A stretch of DNA of 7,833 nucleotides from assembly GCA_021782675.1 (NCBI GenBank), contig JAJXUS010000085.1, forward strand, positions 1-7,833, given 5' to 3'. The DNA is from Acidobacteriota bacterium (GTDB taxonomy: Bacteria; Acidobacteriota; Terriglobia; Terriglobales; Acidobacteriaceae). The position numbers and the translations under genes were made by a program. Each line of letters opens with the position of its first letter. Position 1 is the stretch's first letter. This document shows positions 1-6,679 of this stretch, piece after piece. Under the pieces are notes generated by a model that did no database searches, was not told where the DNA came from, and saw nothing but the letters and a program-made list of their open reading frames with translations.

Positions 1-1560
1 CCGGGCAAGCAAATCGCGACGGAGCTGGTTGAGCTGGCTGATGGTCAGCAGGATCGGTCCATCCAGGCTGATCGTGCTTACTCGATAAGCTGTGCCACCG
101 GTTTTGCGCAGTTGCTGGATGGCACGGATCCCGTTGTGGCCGCGCTGGCGTGCATGGCGATTGTCTTCAGCGCCCTGGCCTTTAATCGTCTCGATGGCCT
201 GGGGACGACCGGCGGCGCTTTTGTTTTTTTCATGGCCATCCCCACCTTTCTGACTCTGCTGATTGTGAAAGTGGTCACCTGGGAGCCAACGAATAAGCAT
301 TTTGAACATCCGCTAATCACAATGACGGCGACGGCGCTCGGCTGGGCCGGAATTTGGATCGCCGCCGCGCTGAGCCGCCGCTTTGCCACCTCGCGCAATG
401 TCGTCCGGTTCACCGCGCGCGATCTCGAGAATCTTAAAAATACCTCCGCTGGCCTGTTGGCAATTGGTTTGGTGAGTCAGGTGCTTCTCACCTTCAACAA
501 TACGGGCGGGAATGGAACTATTTGGAGCGCGCTGAATCAGCTGAATATCTTTGTTCCCATGGCGACCGTGCTGGCCACGTATTACGAAATCTGTATCAGC
601 CGTGGAACCCGCAGCATGAACTGGATCGTCTGGGTCAGCATTCTTTATGTTGCCGGGTTCGGGTTCATCGCCGCCTCCAAACAGGGAATGTACGCGCCCT
701 TCTTCTCGTACTTTCTGGTCTGTGCCGCGCTCGAATATAAATTTCGGCCGCTGCAGGTCGTCGTGATCGTGGCATGGCTTGCATTTGCAGTGGGGTTTTT
801 GTTTCCGTGGGCCCAGTGGGCACGCGGCATGACTCGCCAGGCAACGCTGCGCGAGAGCGTCCAGGCCACGATTGACCTGCTGGAAAGCCCCGGTTCCATC
901 ACGGCGATGTATCAGTGGTACGCGGATTCTCGAAAGCTTAACGAAGACGTCAATCAGGTGTCACTCTGCTACGACCATCCGCACGGCTTTATCGATCGGG
1001 AGTCGCTCATCTGTCAGGATGACCGATTGATTGACGTGACGCAGCATTTTGGGATTGCGGGCGGGCAGTATCTGGTCGAAGGGTTTGAGATGGTGGTGCC
1101 TCACTTGATCTGGCCCTCCCGCGCGACACTTTCGTTGGGAAATATCTATGGCCGAGAGACCAATGAAACCGGCACCGAGGACTACACAACCGCCGTGGCA
1201 TTTGCGCCTGTCGGAGATGCCTACCGTGAATTCGGCTGGGCTGGCGTCGCCATCGTCATGCCCGTCATGTACTGCTTCACCTTCATCTTTCTGAATCTGG
1301 TTTTTGGGGACGCCCGCGAAAGTCCCTGGGGGCTGGTGCTGGTTGCGTACGCCGCGGCCGTCGGCCCCGGCATCCTACTTCCGGTACACCCACAACTGTG
1401 GGGACATTACGTTCCAGAGATTCTCATCATCGTCTGGGTCACGCGATACATTGCTCCGCAGGTTGCCGTTGCCTTCGGATTCCGCAAGCTGCAGGCGAAG
1501 ATCGTCGAACCGGGTGTAGAGTTGGTTCCCAAAGCCCAGGAAGCCCGGTTTCCGCTATAA
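1..1560 (+). CDS. Polytopic membrane protein, probable Wzy-like oligosaccharide repeat-unit polymerase (5' end open)
   Basis: Probably an inner-membrane polymerase that joins lipid-linked oligosaccharide units on the periplasmic side for O-antigen or exopolysaccharide. The frame is open back to base 1 with no ATG or GTG; the first usable start is TTG at 112, which has no Shine-Dalgarno, so the true start may lie upstream. Counting from that TTG (482 residues), about 11 membrane helices are visible: roughly 8-24, 34-56, 71-88, 112-128, 143-162, 169-188, 192-208, 213-232, 374-397, 405-424 and 434-455. A large loop of about 140 residues (233-373) precedes the last three helices; it carries two Cys (286, 301), IWPSR (333-337), GNIYGRE (343-349) and APVGDAYREFGWAG (365-378). 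A long late loop ending in a Gly-Asp-x-Tyr-x-x-Phe-Gly stretch is typical of polymerase-like proteins. The family is inferred from topology and these motifs; another polysaccharide membrane protein is possible. Confidence 0.6.
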   Translation, partial: PGKQIATELVELADGQQDRSIQADRAYSISCATGFAQLLDGTDPVVAALACMAIVFSALAFNRLDGLGTTGGAFVFFMAIPTFLTLLIVKVVTWEPTNKHFEHPLITMTATALGWAGIWIAAALSRRFATSRNVVRFTARDLENLKNTSAGLLAIGLVSQVLLTFNNTGGNGTIWSALNQLNIFVPMATVLATYYEICISRGTRSMNWIVWVSILYVAGFGFIAASKQGMYAPFFSYFLVCAALEYKFRPLQVVVIVAWLAFAVGFLFPWAQWARGMTRQATLRESVQATIDLLESPGSITAMYQWYADSRKLNEDVNQVSLCYDHPHGFIDRESLICQDDRLIDVTQHFGIAGGQYLVEGFEMVVPHLIWPSRATLSLGNIYGRETNETGTEDYTTAVAFAPVGDAYREFGWAGVAIVMPVMYCFTFIFLNLVFGDARESPWGLVLVAYAAAVGPGILLPVHPQLWGHYVPEILIIVWVTRYIAPQVAVAFGFRKLQAKIVEPGVELVPKAQEARFPL

Positions 1561-1618
1561 GCTGCCCCGGGCGGCAACCCCCGATTCCTCGCAGTTATAT
1601 CGTGAACCGGAAGGTTCT

Positions 1619-1623
1619 GGGAG
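1619..1623 (+). promoter_or_regulatory. Ribosome binding site of the GH13 gene
   Basis: GGGAG lies 7 bases before the ATG at 1631 and supports that start. The 70-base gap between the polymerase stop (1558-1560) and this ATG shows no T-tailed hairpin, so the two genes may be cotranscribed. A TATATC at 1596-1601 could be a -10 element but has no recognisable -35 partner. Confidence 0.6.
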
Positions 1624-1630
1624 ATTTGAA

Positions 1631-3385
1631 ATGATTTGCAATCACCGAAAGAAGCTGACGCTCCGGATCGCAGCCGTGCTTGGCGTCATTTTCCTCTGTG
1701 GCATTTCAAGTGGGCGTGCGGCGCAGCAGGGAGCGCCGCAGCATTCCAGGCCTGCGGCCACGCCCTGGTGGCAGCACGCGCTGATCTATGAGATCTATCC
1801 GCGCAGTTTTCAGGATTCAAACGACGATGGTGTTGGCGATATTAATGGCATCATCCAGCGGCTGGATTATCTCCAGAGCCTGAAGGTGAACGCCATCTGG
1901 CTGACGCCGATTTATCCGTCGCCCCTTGTCGACTTCGGCTATGACATCTCCAACTATGAAGCGATCGATCCGCTTTACGGCTCCATGGCGGACTTCGATC
2001 ATCTGATAGCGGCAGCGCGGCAGCACCACATTCGCGTCATCATGGACATGGTGATGAACCACACGTCCGACCAGTCCCCGTGGTTCAAGGAAAGCCGCAG
2101 CTCCCGTAGCAATCCCAGGCGGAACTGGTACATCTGGCGCGATGGCAAAGGACCGGGAATTCCTCCCAACAACTGGCAGAGCGCCTTTGGGCACTCCGCC
2201 TGGACCTACGACCCCACCACGAAACAGTGGTACTACCACAAGTTCTACGCGGCGCAGCCTGATCTGAACTGGCGCAACCCAGAGGTGCAAAAGGCCATGT
2301 TCAACGTCTGCCGCTTCTGGCTGGATAAGGGCGTGGCCGGCTTCCGGCTGGATGCCGTGCCGGAGCTGTTTGAGGATCCACAGTTTCGCGACGAAAAAGA
2401 GATCGGTGGCAGCAACGCTTTTGGCGACCCCAACCTTGATGAGAGCCGGACCAGCAATCTGCCGGAGGTCCATGGTGTCATGCGCGCCCTGCGCAAGCTG
2501 GTTGACAGCTACCCCGGAAATCGAGTGCTGATTGGCGAGACTTATCTGCCCAATATTCAGGATCAGCTTCGCTGGTACGGGACGAACCGCGATGAGCTGC
2601 AACTCCCCATGGACATGCAGGTAGGGTTCATCAACAGGCTGGATGCGAACGAGTTTCGCGAAAAGATGAATCAGGCGGAGACGCAGCTCGATGGCAACAT
2701 GCCACTGTTTGTCTTTGATAACCATGACAATCCGCGGAGCTGGAACCGGTATGGCGATGGCGTTCATGATGCACAGATCGCGCGCGTAATTGCGGCGTTG
2801 CTTCTCACGCCGCGCGCCGTCGCTCTGATGTATTACGGGCAGGAGATTGGCATGGTCACAACGCCGCCCAAAACAAAGGCGGAGGTTCAGGATCCAGTCG
2901 GAAAAGTTGGCTGGCCGAAATACAAGGGCCGCGATGGTGAGCGGACGCCGATGCAGTGGGATAGCGAAAAAAATGCCGGCTTCAGTACAGCGAACAAGAC
3001 GTGGCTGCCGATTCCCGCCAGCTATAAGACTGTCAACGTTCAGACGGAATCCGCAGCGCCCGATTCATTGCTCAACTGGTACAAGCGGCTGATCGCGCTG
3101 CGGGCGGAGAATCCCGTCATGCGCAATGGGCAGACGGTGATGGTCGACCGGACCAACCCGAATGTTCTTTCTTATTTGCGCACGGAACCGAAGGATGGCC
3201 CGACGGTACTCGTTGCCATCAACTTCTCGGCGCAAACGCAGACAATCGACTATCACCTGCGAGCGCACGGAATTTCCGGAAGCGGCGTGACGGCCCTGCT
3301 TGAAACCGCGGGAATGCAGCGCAGGACCGACCTGCATCATATGACGCTGCCGCCGTTCGGCGTATTCATCGGCACGCTGCAGTAA
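1631..3385 (+). CDS. Exported GH13 alpha-glucosidase (maltase type)
   Basis: Hydrolyses terminal alpha-glucosidic bonds of malto-oligosaccharides to release glucose, probably in the periplasm or outside the cell. Of 584 residues, the first 30 or so form a signal peptide (KK at 7-8, hydrophobic 11-26, likely cleavage after GRA at 30). The (beta/alpha)8 barrel begins near WWQHALIYEIYPRSF. A calcium-loop-like DSNDDGVGD is at 62-70. The GH13 conserved regions are all present: DMVMNH (139-144), QPDLNW (209-214), GFRLDAVPEL with nucleophile Asp241 (237-246), GETY with acid/base Glu303 (302-305) and FDNHD with Asp366 (362-366). ERTPMQW (437-443) is a usual alpha-glucosidase motif, and a C-terminal beta domain follows from about 500. 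Ala242 after the nucleophile fits alpha-1,4 specificity; alpha-1,6 enzymes usually have Val. The DAVPELFE stretch recalls maltases of the insect type (GH13_17). The family is secure; the exact substrate, or a transglycosylase activity such as trehalulose or sucrose isomerisation, is not. Confidence 0.93.
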   Translation: MICNHRKKLTLRIAAVLGVIFLCGISSGRAAQQGAPQHSRPAATPWWQHALIYEIYPRSFQDSNDDGVGDINGIIQRLDYLQSLKVNAIWLTPIYPSPLVDFGYDISNYEAIDPLYGSMADFDHLIAAARQHHIRVIMDMVMNHTSDQSPWFKESRSSRSNPRRNWYIWRDGKGPGIPPNNWQSAFGHSAWTYDPTTKQWYYHKFYAAQPDLNWRNPEVQKAMFNVCRFWLDKGVAGFRLDAVPELFEDPQFRDEKEIGGSNAFGDPNLDESRTSNLPEVHGVMRALRKLVDSYPGNRVLIGETYLPNIQDQLRWYGTNRDELQLPMDMQVGFINRLDANEFREKMNQAETQLDGNMPLFVFDNHDNPRSWNRYGDGVHDAQIARVIAALLLTPRAVALMYYGQEIGMVTTPPKTKAEVQDPVGKVGWPKYKGRDGERTPMQWDSEKNAGFSTANKTWLPIPASYKTVNVQTESAAPDSLLNWYKRLIALRAENPVMRNGQTVMVDRTNPNVLSYLRTEPKDGPTVLVAINFSAQTQTIDYHLRAHGISGSGVTALLETAGMQRRTDLHHMTLPPFGVFIGTLQ

Positions 3386-3409
3386 ACGAAAGCGGATCAT
3401 GCCGCAGCG

Positions 3410-3838
3410 TTAGTGCTTGCTGATGCGCAGGCCTTTCTGCCCGGCGGCGGTCGCCGCCAGCGGCGCCGTGCCCGCCGGCAATCCATTTTTATGCAGGATG
3501 AACGCAACCAGCTCTGCTGCCTGGCCGCCAGTCAGGGAGCCGGGGCGGCTTTGCGGCATCGTCATCTTGATCTTGCTGAAGAGTGCCGACACCGGCTGCC
3601 GGTTCCACTTGGCCATAAAATCTTCACCCGTCAGCGCCGGGCTGGGGCCCATGCCCGACATGTCGTCGCCATGGCACATGGCGCATTGCGAGGCATATAA
3701 CGCCTTACCGCGCTGCGATTGCCGCGCAGAGTATAGGCCATGATGCGCGGAGGGAGTGGTCTGCGCGGCCAATACCACGGCAGACCCGAGAACGAGCATG
3801 CAAGCGGCCTGGGTGACTCGTTGAAACATCGATGTCAC
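3410..3838 (-). CDS. Exported single-haem class I cytochrome c
   Basis: Carries electrons in the periplasm. The protein has 142 residues: a signal peptide of about 25 (Arg7, hydrophobic 11-25, ending VLAAQ), haem-binding CAMCH at 52-56 (His56 is the proximal ligand) and a probable distal ligand Met94 in KMTMPQ. The order GKALYASQCAMCHGDDMSG, PALTGEDF, a conserved Trp, then TMPQ..PGSL and an LVAFIL helix matches the small cytochromes that often sit beside, or are fused to, PQQ-dependent alcohol or glucose dehydrogenases. No such dehydrogenase is in this window, so the partner is unknown. The start is GTG at 3838: the AAGGAG upstream is 7 bases away from it, but 16 from the ATG at codon 4 (3829). 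The gene converges on the GH13 gene with a 24-base gap, and its promoter would have to lie in the 104 bases after gyrA; none is clear there. Confidence 0.88.
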   Translation of the reverse strand: MTSMFQRVTQAACMLVLGSAVVLAAQTTPSAHHGLYSARQSQRGKALYASQCAMCHGDDMSGMGPSPALTGEDFMAKWNRQPVSALFSKIKMTMPQSRPGSLTGGQAAELVAFILHKNGLPAGTAPLAATAAGQKGLRISKH

Positions 3839-3845
3839 AATCTGT

Positions 3846-3851
3846 CTCCTT
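3846..3851 (-). promoter_or_regulatory. Ribosome binding site fixing a GTG start for the cytochrome c gene
   Basis: On the minus strand AAGGAG reads 3851 to 3846, leaving 7 bases before GTG at 3838. The alternative ATG at 3829 would be 16 bases away, too far for normal initiation, so the site decides for GTG. Confidence 0.7.
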
Positions 3852-3891
3852 GTAACGCCGCGTCGTCATGACCACGGACCGGTGATAGCTC

Positions 3892-3928
3892 CAATATAAA
3901 GGGCGGCTGACCTTGCCGGTCAGCCGCC
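3892..3928 (-). terminator. Rho-independent terminator of gyrA
   Basis: A perfect 11-bp GC-rich stem (GGCGGCTGACC at 3902-3912 pairing with GGTCAGCCGCC at 3918-3928) has a 5-base loop. On the minus strand it is followed by CTTTATATT, a short T-rich tail. It starts 14 bases after the gyrA stop codon. The plus-strand side has no T tract, so the terminator works leftward only. It separates gyrA from the cytochrome gene, although some read-through is possible. Confidence 0.8.
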
Positions 3929-3942
3929 GCAGAGGACTGCTG

Positions 3943-6573
3943 CTATTGGATAAGGGTAGGTTCTTCGCCGTTGTCCTTCTCTTCCGGCGGAATCACCACG
4001 GAGGCTGCCACCTTATCGGGCTCCTCCAGGTTCAGCAGCCGGACCCCCTGGGTCGAACGGCCCGCAGCCCGGACCGTTTTCGTATCGATGCGAATGATCT
4101 TGCCAAACTGACTGATGACCATCAGTTCGCTCGAATCATCGACCAGGTTGATCGAGCACACCTTGCCATTCTTGCTGGTCGTTTTGACGTTGATGACGCC
4201 CTTCCCGCCACGTGTCTGCAGGCGATACTCGTCAACATCTGTGCGCTTGCCGTAGCCGTTGTCGGTGACCGACAGGATCAGGCAGGCACAGTCCTCGCCG
4301 TTGCTCTTCTTGCGCTCACGAGGAGTAACGGCTACGCCGACCAGGTAGTCGCTTTTGCCAAGATCGATGCCGCGTACACCGCGTGCGGGCCTTCCCATGG
4401 AGCGCACGTCGTTTTCGTCAAAGCGGATCGCCATGCCGTCGTGGGTCGCCAGAAACACCACCTGGCCGCCGTCGGTAATGCGAGCTCCGACGAGTTCGTC
4501 GTCCTTGTCCACGCCGATGGCAATGATGCCCTTCGCCATGACGTTTGAGAAGTCCTTGAGCGGTGTCTTTTTCACCGTGCCCTGGCGGGTGGCGAAGAAG
4601 ATGAACTTGGTTTCGTCCTCGAGGTTGCGCACCGGAAGAATCGCGCAAATCGTCTCTCCGGGTTGCAGGTTCAGCAGGCTGGCCATGGCTTTGCCCTTGC
4701 CCGCAGCACCCACGTCGGGAATTTCATACACCTTCAGCCAGTACATGCGCCCGGTATTGGTAAAGCACAGCAGGTAGGCGTGCGTGGAGTCGATGATGAG
4801 CTGCTCGACAAAATCCTCTTCCCGTGTCCGCATGCCGAAGCGGCCGGTCCCGCCGCGCCGCTGCTGCCGATAGGTGGAGATGGGCGTGCGTTTCAAATAC
4901 CCTGAGTGCGAGACGGTGATCGCCACCTGCTCATCGGCGATCAGGTCTTCCAACTGCAGCTCCGCTGTTTCATCCAGAATCTGCGTGCGGCGCTCATCGC
5001 CGTATTCTTTCCTGATCGTTTCCAGCTCTTTCACGATCACCGCGCGCAACTTCTTCTCGCTCGCCAGAATCGATTCCAGCTCCGCGATCCGCTCGCGCGT
5101 CTCCGCCAGCTCCTTCAATAGTTCATCGATGGAGAGCTGCGTCAGACGATAGAGTTGCAGTTCCAGCACGGCATCGATCTGCCGGTACGTCATGCCCGCT
5201 TCAGCCGCCAGCAGGGTGGTATCGCGATCCAGTTTGATCACGATCTCCTTGCTCATCGCAAAGCGGTGCAGGTTCTCGCGCGCATCCGCCCGTGAAGAAG
5301 ATCCACGGATAATCCGGATGAACGCATCCAGATTGTCGAGCGCGATCTTGTAGCCTTCCAGGATGTGCTCCCGCTCCCGCGCCTTGCGCAACTGGAAGGC
5401 GGTGCGGCGGCGGACCACTTCAATGCGGTGATCCAGAAAATGCCGGATCGCCTGCGGCAGGCTCAGTTCCCGCGGCTGGCCGTTGACGACCGCCAGAAAG
5501 ATCATCGAGAAGCTGTCCTGCATCTGCGTGTGCTTATATAGCTGATTGAGAACAATCTGCGCTTCGGCGCTGCGCTTCAGCTCAATCACGATCCGCATGC
5601 CGTCGCGGTCGCTCTCGTCGCGTACGTCGCTGATCTCATCGACAATCTTTTCGTTCACCAGCTCGGCGATGCGCTCGATGAGCTTGGATTTGTTGACCTG
5701 ATAGGGAATCTCGGTGACGATGATTGCCTGGCGGCCCTGGTTCAGGTTCTCGATTGCGGCGCGAGCGCGGATCTGGAACCGGCCGCGCCCCGTCTTGTAG
5801 GCCTGCGCAATGCCGCCCCGGCCGTAGATGAAGCCGCCCGTCGGAAAGTCCGGTCCCTGCACATGCTTCAGGACCTCCGCCAGCCCCGCGTGCGGATTAT
5901 TCACCATCTCAATGGCGGCATTCACGATTTCCGTCAGGTTGTGCGGCGGAATATTGGTGGCCATACCCACGGCGATTCCGCTTGAGCCATTCACAATCAG
6001 GGCGGGAATGCGCGTCGGCAGCACCGTAGGTTCCAGCGTGCTTTCGTCGTAATTGGGGACGAAGTCTACCGTCTCCTGGTCGATGTCCGCCAGCATCTCG
6101 CCGGCAATGCGGGTCAGGCGCGCCTCGGTGTACCGCATGGCCGCCGGTGGGTCGCCATCGACGGAGCCGAAGTTTCCCTGGCCGTCCACCATTGGGTAGC
6201 GCATGCTGAAAGGCTGCGCCAGCCGCACCATCGTGTCATAGATTGAGGAGTCGCCGTGCGGATGATAGAGACCCATCGCCTGGCCGACAACCTTGGCGCA
6301 CTTGGTGTACTTCTTGTTGTACTGCAGCCCCATCTCCTGCATCGTGTACAACACACGGCGATGGACGGGCTTCAGGCCATCGCGCACGTCGGGCAGCGCA
6401 CGACCGATGATGACCGACATTGAGTAATCGAGATACGAACGCCGCATCTCGTCTTCAATGTTGATGAAGACCATGTTGGCCGCACCCGGCCCCGTCGGGC
6501 CGCCGGGGCTGTTACCACCGGCGCCATTCGCGCCGCCATCAAGAGGAAGCTGGGGATTTAGATCGTCTGCCAT
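3943..6573 (-). CDS. gyrA: DNA gyrase subunit A
   Basis: The DNA breakage-reunion subunit of gyrase (A2B2 with GyrB), which introduces negative supercoils in the cytoplasm using ATP. At 876 residues it is close to the 875 of E. coli. Residues 1-35 are a Gly/Pro/Asn-rich extension; the conserved core starts near [17 protein letters not shown] (38-54). The quinolone-determining region includes HPHGDSS (104-110), with Ser109, Ser110 and Asp113 at E. coli positions 83, 84 and 87. Catalytic Tyr148 is in [10 protein letters not shown] (144-153). The coiled-coil arm spans about 377-525 and the DNA-wrapping beta-pinwheel about 541-860. The GyrA box is QRRGGTG (571-577); a second box-like QTRGGKG is at 786-792. 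A short acidic tail ends the protein. The ATG at 6573 is the first start after an in-frame TAG (6649-6651) and has no Shine-Dalgarno; Met34 (6474) would be the only later candidate before the core. The box rules against ParC, which usually has a degenerate one. Confidence 0.96.
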   Translation of the reverse strand: MADDLNPQLPLDGGANGAGGNSPGGPTGPGAANMVFINIEDEMRRSYLDYSMSVIIGRALPDVRDGLKPVHRRVLYTMQEMGLQYNKKYTKCAKVVGQAMGLYHPHGDSSIYDTMVRLAQPFSMRYPMVDGQGNFGSVDGDPPAAMRYTEARLTRIAGEMLADIDQETVDFVPNYDESTLEPTVLPTRIPALIVNGSSGIAVGMATNIPPHNLTEIVNAAIEMVNNPHAGLAEVLKHVQGPDFPTGGFIYGRGGIAQAYKTGRGRFQIRARAAIENLNQGRQAIIVTEIPYQVNKSKLIERIAELVNEKIVDEISDVRDESDRDGMRIVIELKRSAEAQIVLNQLYKHTQMQDSFSMIFLAVVNGQPRELSLPQAIRHFLDHRIEVVRRRTAFQLRKAREREHILEGYKIALDNLDAFIRIIRGSSSRADARENLHRFAMSKEIVIKLDRDTTLLAAEAGMTYRQIDAVLELQLYRLTQLSIDELLKELAETRERIAELESILASEKKLRAVIVKELETIRKEYGDERRTQILDETAELQLEDLIADEQVAITVSHSGYLKRTPISTYRQQRRGGTGRFGMRTREEDFVEQLIIDSTHAYLLCFTNTGRMYWLKVYEIPDVGAAGKGKAMASLLNLQPGETICAILPVRNLEDETKFIFFATRQGTVKKTPLKDFSNVMAKGIIAIGVDKDDELVGARITDGGQVVFLATHDGMAIRFDENDVRSMGRPARGVRGIDLGKSDYLVGVAVTPRERKKSNGEDCACLILSVTDNGYGKRTDVDEYRLQTRGGKGVINVKTTSKNGKVCSINLVDDSSELMVISQFGKIIRIDTKTVRAAGRSTQGVRLLNLEEPDKVAASVVIPPEEKDNGEEPTLIQ

Positions 6574-6652
6574 AGGTTGAGTCTTGCGAGCGTTCAGACA
6601 CGAAGCGGACCTGCGGGAAACCAGGTCGCCGAGTTCGCTGAAGTCTTTCTAT

Positions 6653-6679
6653 ATTTTACCAGCCGCAACACCCCGTCAG
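6653..6679 (-). promoter_or_regulatory. Possible gyrA promoter
   Basis: The 102-base gap before gyrA holds an AT-rich island. On the minus strand CTGACG (6679-6674) and TAAAAT (6658-6653) could be -35 and -10 elements with a 15-base spacer, which is shorter than the ideal 17. TAAAAT matches the -10 consensus at 5 of 6 positions. This would give a leader of roughly 70 bases. The -35 overlaps the stop codon of the upstream gene. The site is inferred from sequence resemblance only. Confidence 0.3.

Noticed and set aside
1563..1576. Short TGCC/GGCA hairpin after the polymerase stop codon
   Set aside because: A 4-bp stem with no T-rich tail is too weak to call a terminator.
1697..1699. Cys23 in the GH13 signal peptide as a lipoprotein attachment site
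   Set aside because: The preceding residues Ile-Phe-Leu do not fit the lipobox, which needs a small residue at -1; signal peptidase I cleavage near Ala30 fits better.
1817..2767. A 316-codon open frame on the minus strand inside the GH13 gene
   Set aside because: It lies wholly antisense to a gene with all GH13 motifs intact, lacks recognisable domains, and is the kind of shadow frame expected at high GC.
3374..3410. Inverted repeat ACGCTGC / GCAGCGT spanning the convergent stop codons, a possible bidirectional terminator
   Set aside because: The stem is only 7 bp with a 23-base loop and no T tract on either side, so it could be chance.
3913..4548. A 211-codon plus-strand frame antisense to the 3' part of gyrA
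   Set aside because: It is antisense to a well-conserved gene, begins within the gyrA terminator hairpin, and its product shows no family features.
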